Shown piece after piece: positions 53,058 to 61,945 of a stretch of DNA of 64,000 nt (position 1 is the first letter of the stretch; every line of letters starts with the position of its first letter). This DNA comes from Galdieria partita. Taxonomy: Eukaryota; Rhodophyta; Bangiophyceae; Galdieriales; Galdieriaceae. Position numbers and translations under genes: made by a program. The notes under the pieces are model-generated. The model was not told the origin of the DNA, ran no database searches, and worked only from the letters and a program-made list of their open reading frames with translations. Where the stretch lies: positions 124,001 to 188,000 of the forward strand of contig BQMJ01000005.1 in assembly GCA_025991245.1 (NCBI GenBank), given 5' to 3'.

Positions 53058-54356
53058 CTATATAGAAGGAACTAGGTCTTCGTAATGAAAAATAGCAAAT
53101 GGCAAATATGTTCTCGATAGATAAGAATGTCCGAGCGAATAGATTGCTTGCAATTCAACCTTACCATCCTGCATTGCACTCAACTCGTATTCTAGTACAG
53201 CTTGGTGGTTTTCAGCTTGGGTTCGTAGTTGGGTGCGTAGTTTTGCCAGAAGAACTTGATCTCTCGTGGTTAGAGGTTTTCGAAACTTATCCCAAAGATT
53301 CAAATGGGACAACTGAGAGAAGTGTAACCCTAACCAGTAAATATGTGAGAATTCGTCATTTCTCGAAGAGCACGTAAGTTCCTTTTCAGGATCAGACGTC
53401 TCTTTCTCAGTCGGGTTTCTAAAGAAAAGTTTAAAAAAGCGTGAACTTGTATAGCTAATACTGCAGACAAGACACTTTACCTATATGTTTGCAAAAGTGC
53501 CAAACCATGGGGATTATAGTCCACGAGACCAAGACAAGGTAATCTAAGCTCGCTTGCTATTCTTTGAAATAAGAATTTGGTCGCGACACTAGGATATCCT
53601 TGTCCACAAATCAGAATAGAAGGCAAGTAGTGTACAAATCGATCTTCTAATAGCCTCTTGAAGATCCCATGTTTCTCTATTACTTTGCAATATTCTTAGA
53701 ACAAGCGATAATGAGTTGAATCAGTTTCCTACCAATGATGTACTGTGCTCCCAGGTTTTTGAAATGAAGTTGTTTTAAGTACTCTATACTACCTGGTATA
53801 CACCAGCCATCCTGAAAAGGACATGGTTGGTAGGTATTCAAAGATGGCACGAGCTTCTTACTGGAAATTCCCTGAGACAGTCTATATAAGATGAGCAATT
53901 GTGTATAAGGGCCATAGCACCAGTTAGAAATCCTTTGCTATTTGGATAAATATGCATCTCGTTACGACTGCTACTTAACATGCGACTAATCCTACGAATA
54001 GTTGTATCCATTTGTATTTGGGAAGGAAACAAATAGGAGCATTTTGTGTTAAGACAGGAGTCTTTAGTCGCTATGTTACGTTCCAGTTTTAAATGGCGCA
54101 TTTCATAAAAGAGCGCTCGTTGATTGGCGTAAGAATCGTGGACCAAAAGTGCATGTGTCTTATCCATGAGTAAAAATACGCGACAAAGTACGATACTGTT
54201 ATGAAGCTTCATTTCCTCTGTGATGACAAACTTTCCTTTCACGAGTTTTTGCAAAATATAAAATATCCACTTTTCTATTTTAGAGGCAGTAATGTTTTCT
54301 TTCATAACACAAGCACTGAAGGCAAAGTCAAACTTCCTTTCTTGCGCCAATTTCAT
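53058..54356 (-). CDS. SPO11: Meiotic recombination protein SPO11 (Topo VI A-like)
   Basis: Makes the meiotic double-strand breaks. Exons 54356..53862, 53811..53733, 53682..53481 and 53418..53058 give 378 residues. The catalytic tyrosine is probably Y84 in NQRALFYEM. HIYPNSKGFLTGAMAL, WCIPGSIEYLKQL, YIIVIEKHGIFKRLLEDRF (Toprim Glu 194), GLVDYNPHG, IYWLGLHFSQL, PLTTRDQVLLAKL and the final HSYLSRTYLP all line up with human SPO11. The Toprim DxD reads D246-Y-N248, so the second acidic residue is Asn. It is divergent from SLY1 with just 24 bp between ATGs. Without the traced introns only fragments are visible. Confidence 0.9.
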
Positions 54357-54380
54357 TTTTTATCCAAACAATTAGACTCT

Positions 54381-56408
54381 ATGGAAGACTTGTGGTTGCA
54401 GTCGACACCACCAAGACAAAAACTCTCATCAAAGTCCAAGTTAAGTATAAGGAAGCTACAGAAAGCAGCAATCACACGTATGCTGCAACTTTCTTATGGA
54501 GAGGACAACAGTTTGGCCATCGGTGATGGCAAACAGGATGAACAAAACTTGTGGAAGATTTTGGTTTATGACTCCTATGGACGTGACGTTATTGCACCCT
54601 TACTCAGAGTCTCGGAACTAAGAAGTTTAGGGGTGACATTGCACTTGTTACTTTCGTCCGAAAGGCAACCAATACCTGAAGTTCCAGCCGTCTATTTGGT
54701 TTCTCCGACGGAAGAGAACATAAGACGTATTTGTGAAGACTTGGAACAGAGAATATATGAACAATTTTATTTAAACTTTACCTCATCCTTGAGTAGAAAC
54801 TTGTTGGAGAAAATAGCGGAGAGCGCAGTGAGAGCCAGCGCTGTGCCCCACGTCGCTAAAGTATATGACATGTATACAAGCTTCGTTTCGTTGGAAGATG
54901 ATCTCTTTGAGTTGGAGATTAAGGATTGCTACTATACGCTACATAAACCTCACGTTTCAAACGAAAAAATCGAACAAACAATAGATACCATTGTATCAGG
55001 TCTTTTCTCAGTCTTTGTGACTTTAGCTTCGTTTCCAGTGATTCGCGCTCAGAAAGGGGGACCTGCAGAAATGGTTGCGCATAAGCTGGACGATTTACTT
55101 CGCGATCATATAACAGCAAGAAGTAGTTTGTTTATTGGGAAAAGGGGAGGTCTGGGTTCTCATTTTCAGAGGCCCTTGCTTATCCTTATGGACCGAGATA
55201 TTGAACTCCATGTAATGCTTCATCATAGTTGGACTTATCAGGCTTTAATGCACGACTGTCTTCATCTCCATCTTAATCGGGTTGTTGTCAAGGAAACGAG
55301 TTCAGTTGGTTCTTCGGCAACTAACAAAACATATGATTTGGATCCTGAGGATGAATTTTTAGTTGAAAATGCCGGAATTCCTTTTCCTCAAGTAGCTGAA
55401 AATGTGGAAAAAGCATTAGAATCGTATAAGCAGGAAATCAATGAAATTAATCGAAAGACCGGCTCAGTTGGCGAAGAACTGCTAAATGAAGACTCAGATA
55501 ATGCCCTAGAAGCCAAAGCTGCAGCTCTGGTTTCTGCCGAAAGCACGTCAGGTGATTCCTCTAACGACCTCGCATCTTCTGTAGCGAAAATCCCGGTTTT
55601 GATGAAAAAGAAGCGCATGATAGATTTACACACGAACATTGCTAGTGCCTTGTTGGACTGTATTAAGGAGAGGTCACTAGATGCGTTCTTTCAACTGGAA
55701 GATGCTCTGATGAGCAAACCCGCGCTTTCACATGAACAGCGTCAATCTGTATATAATCTTGTGAAGGACATTCGAGGAGTTAAGGAGGATAAAATACGTC
55801 TAGTATTAATTTATTATTTGTTTCGTGAGAATATTACGTCGGAAGAAATGAAAGAACTGAAAGAACTACTGACTGCAGCGTCATGTAGCATTTCCCCTGT
55901 TACTTATTTGGAGCAGCTGAGGAAAATGAACAAATTCACGTCGAGTTCACTTCCGAACTTGAAACGAATGAGCTCAGGTTCAAACTCTACAGTTCCATTT
56001 CATTTTGAAAACATTATGTCGCGAGTAGTTGAACAAGGTTACAAGGGGTTGACGCAAGTTGCAGAGTCTTTGAAGAAACTGATTCCCTCGAATAAAGCCT
56101 TCATGGTCTCTCGCATAGTTGAGTCACTGATGGAGAATAGCAAGGCTTCGGAGAATGAGACTTCGAATTTTCTTTTTCTAGATCCGAAAGTCCGTAAGGG
56201 AAAGGTAGTTGAAAGTCAAAAGGCGTCAACTCCTTTTCAAGATGCTATCGTGTTTATTGTGGGAGGTGGCAATTATGTGGAATACCAAAATCTAAAGGAT
56301 CATTCACGGAAAGACAAGCATATTATTTACGGAAGTACGGATATGGTGTCCTCCAATGACTTTTTGGATGAGTTGTCTAGACTGGGTGCTGACCATTCCA
56401 ATTCATGA
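54381..56408 (+). CDS. SLY1: SLY1/SCFD1 SM protein of ER-Golgi transport
   Basis: 675 residues, one exon, starting at the ATG at 54381. WKILVYDSYGRDVIAPLLRV, GVTLHLLLSSERQPIPEVPA, VYLVSPTEENIRRICEDL, RPLLILMDRDIELHVMLHHS WTYQALMHD and the late FIVGGGNYVEYQNL identify the Sly1 branch. SLY1 binds the ER-Golgi syntaxin Sed5/STX5. This is the second SM protein in the window; it is clearly distinct from the Sec1-type at 30.3 kb. Upstream in-frame ATGs exist but lie inside the SPO11 coding region, and SLY1 homology starts near the chosen ATG. It shares a 24-bp divergent promoter gap with SPO11. Confidence 0.92.
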   Translation: MEDLWLQSTPPRQKLSSKSKLSIRKLQKAAITRMLQLSYGEDNSLAIGDGKQDEQNLWKILVYDSYGRDVIAPLLRVSELRSLGVTLHLLLSSERQPIPEVPAVYLVSPTEENIRRICEDLEQRIYEQFYLNFTSSLSRNLLEKIAESAVRASAVPHVAKVYDMYTSFVSLEDDLFELEIKDCYYTLHKPHVSNEKIEQTIDTIVSGLFSVFVTLASFPVIRAQKGGPAEMVAHKLDDLLRDHITARSSLFIGKRGGLGSHFQRPLLILMDRDIELHVMLHHSWTYQALMHDCLHLHLNRVVVKETSSVGSSATNKTYDLDPEDEFLVENAGIPFPQVAENVEKALESYKQEINEINRKTGSVGEELLNEDSDNALEAKAAALVSAESTSGDSSNDLASSVAKIPVLMKKKRMIDLHTNIASALLDCIKERSLDAFFQLEDALMSKPALSHEQRQSVYNLVKDIRGVKEDKIRLVLIYYLFRENITSEEMKELKELLTAASCSISPVTYLEQLRKMNKFTSSSLPNLKRMSSGSNSTVPFHFENIMSRVVEQGYKGLTQVAESLKKLIPSNKAFMVSRIVESLMENSKASENETSNFLFLDPKVRKGKVVESQKASTPFQDAIVFIVGGGNYVEYQNLKDHSRKDKHIIYGSTDMVSSNDFLDELSRLGADHSNS

Positions 56409-57131
56409 ATGACAGTTCCTGTTATAGTCTTAGGAATTGAGTATGTTGAATAGGCTGCGATGTTAGTTTCCTTGTAGCAAAATATTCTGCTTCAAAATGT
56501 CATTAACGTATTGTTTCATTGGCACAAAGAGTTACTTATTTGCTTTGAATTTCAGTTGGAACTTTTGTCATTTGGAAATGCGTTTGAGATACAATAAATT
56601 GCACTAGTGAACTTCGACGGGTAATATTTATTCCTGCTTGTGAAAAAGGCAAACAATTTAGAGCTTTCTAGAAAAGAAAGCTTAACTGGTGGAGTAGTAG
56701 TACTTTCAGAACGTTTCGACCAGTGATAGCCATTCTGAAGTCACTAGTACACAACTTTTGTTATCATAAACTCTAATAAACCTGAGATTTTTTTCAATCG
56801 CCATGTAGAGTACTTTGCATCATCGGATAGCAGGATGAAAAGTTATGGAAACTACTAGTTGGCAACACATTCGGTTGAGAACACTTTAATCAATTTTCTG
56901 CTGTTTATAAATCGGTCAATTCGTCTCACAAGTGGCTAGGAATCAATGTTTTGGAGACTATCGGAAAGAGTTGTTGGAAGGGTTCCACTTTCAGGTCTCC
57001 AAATGAAAATGGCATGCTTCCTGATGCCGTCAAGGTGTCGCCTGTCCACATTTGAAATGAACGCTGGGACAATCAGCTTACTTGAATGAAATTGAATCAT
57101 TTTTAGATTTTGAAATTTAAACAAGCTGAAG
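56409..57131. other. Intergenic region with palindromes and a 47-codon ORF
   Basis: About 720 bp. It holds the hairpins listed separately and an ORF from ATG 56947 of about 47 codons (starts MFWRLSERVVGRV, later PSRCRLSTF), which is basic and slightly presequence-like but has no family support. A TATAAAT at about 56908 lies in front of it. It may be a leader ORF of the next gene, a small gene, or chance. Confidence 0.3.
56662..56745. repeat. Pair of inverted repeats
   Basis: AGCTTTCT (56662-56669) pairs with AGAAAGCT (56675-56682) across five bases. Then TTCAGAA (56705-56711) pairs with TTCTGAA (56733-56739) around GGTCGAAACG read on the minus strand. The block looks like structured or repeat-derived sequence; identity unknown. 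Confidence 0.4.
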
Positions 57132-58514
57132 ATGGTGCTTACCAGAAGTTCCAGTAAAAAGACTCCAGTGCAAAATGAAGAAAAAAAGGAAGAAACTAGT
57201 AAGTGTTTTGACCAGATTTCACTCGTTCTGATAGTTTTTCCAAGTTGCTGTGGAAACACCAGTTCGTAAGCTCAGCAGGGAACTGGCTTCTTTAGGTATT
57301 CGAGCCCCTCCTGGTACTCCTTGTCAACAGTCTTCTCCAAATTTCGGAAGGTCTCAAGTACCAAAGACGGATACAGGCTTGGATCAAATAGCAGAGCAGG
57401 GTCAAGAAAGTGAAGAGTCGCAACTGCTTTGTTCACTAGGAGAAAACGATAATCCAGAATTATGTGCAACAACGCTGGCTGTCAGAGCAGCAATGGGATC
57501 GCATAATTTGATTAATAGAGTTGCATTGAGTGATTTAGAAGAAACCAATCTGAAGGGAATTTTCAACTCTCAGGAAACGGAGTTGCAAAGAGACAGTGAT
57601 ACTCACCATAGCATTGAAGATGATGATGACAAGGTGCTGCAAGAGAAACAAACACAAGATTCTTGTAATATGGTTTCAACTCCTGTTAATCAAGCAGCTG
57701 AAGTCTCATTTCAATTAATTGGTAATGATGCTTCCAACGAATGGTGCGGAGAGCATGTTCGCTTTTCTGTTCTTGGAAAGAGTAAAGTAAAGGTATATCA
57801 TCAGCCTGGACTACAAACAGTTTCTCCAAACAGAAACAATGAAAAACGGCAAGAAGACGGAGATACGCCCGTAATAGAAGAAGACTTTCTGGACGATGCA
57901 ACACCAGAACCTCAAAGGTTAAATTTTGATATCCATTCAGAATTTCTGAAGTCGGATGACAATCCAAACAGTTCTATTGCAGAAAGCAAAATCTCTTATT
58001 TGGCATCATCCAATGAAATCAAGACAGACTCTTTATGCACCAATGAGGCCACGTCAGGGAAATCTAAGGAAAATGGACTTGAACTAACCCATGAGTCGAA
58101 CAGATCTGAAAGTAAGGAAAACCGAGAATCATCAAAGAAGAAAAGTCAGGTTACTCCTACAAAGTGTTTGACGGAAAATTCTCATTTTTCTAAACACACC
58201 CAGAGTTCAGCTGCAAAGGATAAGAGATTAACATTGGAAAGGAATTTACAGAGAGATAAGGAAAACATTGACAAGAGTGGAAACTCGATACATTGGAAAG
58301 GTCAACACATTCGGTTTGAAGATAGCCCAGGTAAGTAACCATGGCTTCATTTTCTAATAGCATAACATGTTTCAAAGATACCATTGAAGAAAAAATGAAA
58401 AGTCTTCGTCTGGATCATGCTAGATTCATGAAAACTACAGTATCTGCGGCGGCGAAGAGGTCTGAAAATGGACATAAGCAGGAGCTTGCCAGTAAATATC
58501 TTTGGAAATTTTGA
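57132..58514 (+). CDS. Disordered KEN-box protein with two RVxF-like motifs; unrecognised
   Basis: Exons 57132..57198, 57245..58330 and 58378..58514 give 429 residues. No folded domain is recognised. Near the N-terminus TPVRKLSRELASLGIRAPPG is the only well-ordered-looking part. Three KEN tripeptides (KSKENG, ESKENR, RDKENI) fall within about 80 residues, with RxxL-type sequences (RLTLERNL). EWCGEHVRFS and HWKGQHIRFE look like repeats of one motif, each containing an RVxF-like HVRF/HIRF that PP1 could bind. KEN boxes are APC/C degrons, so a cell-cycle-regulated PP1 partner or securin/Repo-Man-like analogue is possible. That is inference; I know no orthologue. Confidence 0.65.
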
Positions 58515-58592
58515 TGACAGATGCCAACTTCTCATTGATTGCGAATGGATAATAAAGCGCCTTGACGGTTCATACTTTTTTGAGTCTTTTGG

Positions 58593-60157
58593 ATGCCATT
58601 CTTTTCGCTATTTTTGACAGCACTTGTTTGTTTCTACATTTCCTTTCAGTTTGGAACTTGGTTTTTGACTCGTGTAGTATTTCGTGGTTCAGAGCGTTTA
58701 CAGTACGTTGGTAGAAGAAGACAGCTTTCGATGGTTATTCTTAAAACCCCTCTAGGAAGAGTACTGTTTTGTTTTTTGGTTTTGTATTCGCGACAAGCTG
58801 TTTCTCTGCATTTCTACTGCTTTGTGACATTGCTGGATTATTATCAAAAAGTGTTGGTTCGTTATGCTGGCTGGTCGTGGTTAGCAGCGTTACTGTGTTG
58901 GTTTTACTTGTTGCTCCGTTTGTCCAAATTTATTGCTTGTTAGGTAGGCGTCTCAGTGTGCATTGGAAGCTTTTACTTGCGTTATTATTGGAAACTTCCT
59001 ATATTATTGCTATTTTGACAACTTCTTTCTATGTGTTACCTAAGAAAAGTGATATTGCGTGTTCCTTTTCATTTTATTTTGAGTCCATGACCAATTTAGT
59101 AGCTTTTACTGGTACCCTTGTTTTGGGTTTGCTTTCTGGTTCTTGTGCTATAAGTGGTGCTTTTGACTATTGGAGAAAATGGACGAAGAAAGTTTCGGAA
59201 GAAGAAATAACTCAAGTCGAATGTAAATTATTCAGTGTATACCAAAGTATTGCACGGAAAAAGGAGTCCATTGCATTGCTGGATTACGAAGAAAAAATAA
59301 GACAATATGAAGAAGAAAGTAGTTTTAGACAAAACGTGTTTGAATCATCTAGTGGTCACTCTCGATTACGTGCTCTTAGTCGTAAACTATTGGCAGGTTT
59401 AGAATCCTGGTCGACGAATGCTGCAAAGCAAAGGGTGGGTTTGCTTGCGGAATGCAAAGCAATGGAAGATTTAGCTAGTCGCTTGTTTATGGAATGGAAT
59501 GAAAAATGTGACCTTTGGGAGTTTCGGCAGTGCAAGTTATATCGCAGAATATACAATACGTTTGGCTTTGTGATGATATGTTTATGTTTCAATCGCATGT
59601 ATGGCTCAAGTAGGAATCTGTTGTTTGGTTTACAAAGTGATGCTGAGGTAAGAGAATGGTTGTTATGAAATGATTGCAATGGCTCAGATATCTCCAAAGG
59701 ATTCAGTGACCCTATTTATAAATGTGATACTAAAATATTTTCGTTGGAAAGTAAATTTAGCATTGCTGTCGCAATATACCACTTTTATATTTGCAAGCTG
59801 TTTAATTTTCTCCAACTTTCGTCTCGCTTTGTTGCAAACAGAAAGATTCTTCTGTTGGGTTTCGAAAGAGCCAGAATGGCGTAAAACACAGGTAAGTATT
59901 ATTTTTTGATGGGCAATCTCAGCTAGACTCTATTTCCTAAGGTGACTCTGTGGCTATCACAATCCATAGCAGTTTACTTGCTTTCTTCGATGCTGTTGGT
60001 TGAACAAAGCTTGCCTGTAGAATACAAGCTTGCTACTGGAGAAATTTTCTTTACATTTTATCAAAATTGGTTCGATCGAACATTTTTATTCAGTTGCTTA
60101 GTCACGTTGTTGATCATGTTTTTTACCTCCAAATTTTCCTCGACTATTACCGAGTAA
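58593..60157 (+). CDS. GPHR: Golgi pH regulator GPHR/GTG family membrane protein
   Basis: 473 residues from exons 58593..58702, 58756..59647, 59688..59891 and 59942..60157. About nine hydrophobic segments: four at the N-terminus, then a cytosolic coiled loop (VECKLFSVYQSIARKKESI... LEDLASRLFMEW type) and four to five at the C-terminus ending in SLPVEYKLATGEIFFTFYQN WFDRTFLFS. The last part matches human GPHR (MPLEYRTIITEVLGELQFNF YHRWFDVIFL). The first intron is fixed by a GTACGT donor giving SERLQKSTVLFFGFVF, like IRQYVVQVIFSVTFAF. GPHR is an anion channel needed for Golgi acidification; plant GTGs have been proposed as ABA receptors. Confidence 0.88.
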
Positions 60158-60249
60158 TGAAAAATTTCCGTTTGCTTTATTCCATAGAAGTTATGATGAA
60201 ATGGGATCGAGACCCCTCTTCATTCTTTATTTACAAGGTGTACAACGAA

Positions 60250-61803
60250 TTAGGATGCACAGTTACTTCCGGAATCGATAAGTGACTGGCTCTGTTTACC
60301 GTTAACAACCTTGAAAGTCTTCGTATTTGGATAATTTTTGACATCTGAATTATTATTTGCATCCGTAGAATGTTTGCCATTTCCCCGGGTATCTAAGGAC
60401 AATGAGACACCAACCGCTTCTTGGAATGCTTGAAATAGATCATCATCTTGGGATTCAGTCTCTTTCTTGTGCCTGGTTTGTTCATTGCTATCTACATGAT
60501 AGGAAGCCTCTTTGGTATCGTTGGGTTGAGAAGAACCGACAACAGGCCTATTTACAAGCAAGGCCTTCTCTGGTACTTTCTCTCTTACAATTTCCTCCAA
60601 GTAATGAACTCTCTTTTCCAATTTCTCTCTTGCACTTCGTTCCAGAGACAATGACGCACGTGTCTCCGATAATAAAAGTTGCGTCCAAAAATCAAACGTT
60701 TCTGATATCTCTTCAACGCGACCATTATTGGCTTGTTGCATGCGATGTAATTCTTCTTTGAGATTGTCGACTTCTTTCTGTAGCTGTTCCATCTTGGTTC
60801 TCATGCTTTCTAGTTTTGTTTCTACCGAACCACGAATAGTCATGTTTTTCTCTTCCGTATCAGTGGATCTGGGCTGGCTTTCTTCTTTTTTGGAGAATCT
60901 AGAAAGGAAACTAATATTGGGTTTTTTCTCTTTTACTCCTTCTATAAGTGGAATATGACTGACAACATTTGGCCCCAAGAAACCCTTCGAATGGTTGGTC
61001 TTAAAAAGAACTTGTGAATAAACCTTTGCGAACAACAGTATCGCCATAGAACTTGCGATAGGGTTGCCTACTTGTTCCTCCAGAACCGAACCACTGCTAT
61101 CAACTGTTCTAGAACAATAAGGCATGAACATGAGTGGACCAATAATTAACTCTACGCCGGCATTTCTATCTTCCCAATTTGTCTTGTTTCTATATCTTTC
61201 AGCAAGAGAGTTAAGGGTGGAGTCTACGTATCCAGCTGATTCAGAACGTACTACTGCGCCAGCCACAGTTCTCAAAATAGTGAGAGCTTCTACTTCCAGC
61301 TTAGTAACACAAGAGAAAAGCTTCGCCCTAGCACCGTCGCTGTAGTTTTTCTCATAAAAGGTGATAGCGGCATCCACCAATTCTCCCCTAGTGGATGCGG
61401 GTACTATTCGCTTCCATCTTTCCCTCAACCACATAGCCAAAGCTCCCAACACATCCCACTCATCATAGAGAGATAAATCTATTTGGGCACGTTTCCCTTC
61501 TTCTTCTTCACAAAGTAGGCTATAAAGACGTGCACTTGACTCGCTCACTACCCACTCTCTATCTTCTTCCACTTGGGAAGAAACTACTTCGCTTCCCCAA
61601 AGTGGACTACTATTCGTTTCTATTAGCAGGTCAGAAGGTTCCTTTTGCTCAACAGGTATATTCTTCTGTGTATTTGAAGGTTCCTGGTTCCACCAACCTG
61701 CTAGTTGTGCTGAAGTTATGAAAGTGGACCCTGCAGCGTCCAACACAGCAATAGCTCTTTCAACCCAACGAAGAGAAAAGGAATGGGAAGTTCTCAACGT
61801 CAT
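60250..61803 (-). CDS. Putative RhoGAP-like domain plus coiled coil; uncertain
   Basis: 517 residues, one exon from the ATG at 61803 (longer frame has only TTG). The stretch YDEWDVLGALAMWLRERWKR, then LVDAAITFYEK, LEVEALTILRTVAGAVV and GVELIIGPLMFMP follows the spacing of a RhoGAP fold (DVHVVASLLKLYLRELPEP... LAxVFGPxLL), though no arginine-finger loop is visible. Residues about 325-395 form a strong coiled coil (TKLESMRTKMEQLQKEVDNL). The C-terminus is polar and disordered. It could be an inactive GAP-like adaptor; no orthologue recognised. It is convergent with GPHR, 92 bp apart. Confidence 0.45.
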   Translation of the reverse strand: MTLRTSHSFSLRWVERAIAVLDAAGSTFITSAQLAGWWNQEPSNTQKNIPVEQKEPSDLLIETNSSPLWGSEVVSSQVEEDREWVVSESSARLYSLLCEEEEGKRAQIDLSLYDEWDVLGALAMWLRERWKRIVPASTRGELVDAAITFYEKNYSDGARAKLFSCVTKLEVEALTILRTVAGAVVRSESAGYVDSTLNSLAERYRNKTNWEDRNAGVELIIGPLMFMPYCSRTVDSSGSVLEEQVGNPIASSMAILLFAKVYSQVLFKTNHSKGFLGPNVVSHIPLIEGVKEKKPNISFLSRFSKKEESQPRSTDTEEKNMTIRGSVETKLESMRTKMEQLQKEVDNLKEELHRMQQANNGRVEEISETFDFWTQLLLSETRASLSLERSAREKLEKRVHYLEEIVREKVPEKALLVNRPVVGSSQPNDTKEASYHVDSNEQTRHKKETESQDDDLFQAFQEAVGVSLSLDTRGNGKHSTDANNNSDVKNYPNTKTFKVVNGKQSQSLIDSGSNCAS

Positions 61804-61945
61804 CCCTAACAACTAAGCTTTGCGTTTCAAACCAAAGCAAACATAAAGATTCTATATCTCATTCGATGAAGACAAATTGATTTTCAAGTGCCATTTGGGA
61901 GAATCCAATCATTTTCTACTCAAACAATTTTATTCAAAGCTCCGT

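Noticed and set aside
54201-54380. SLY1 extended upstream
   Set aside because: This stretch is the antisense of the first SPO11 exon. SLY1 homology starts near 54381.
56947-57090. A 47-codon ORF with a presequence-like start
   Set aside because: No homologue recognised and no splice continuation. Kept only as a remark in the spacer entry.
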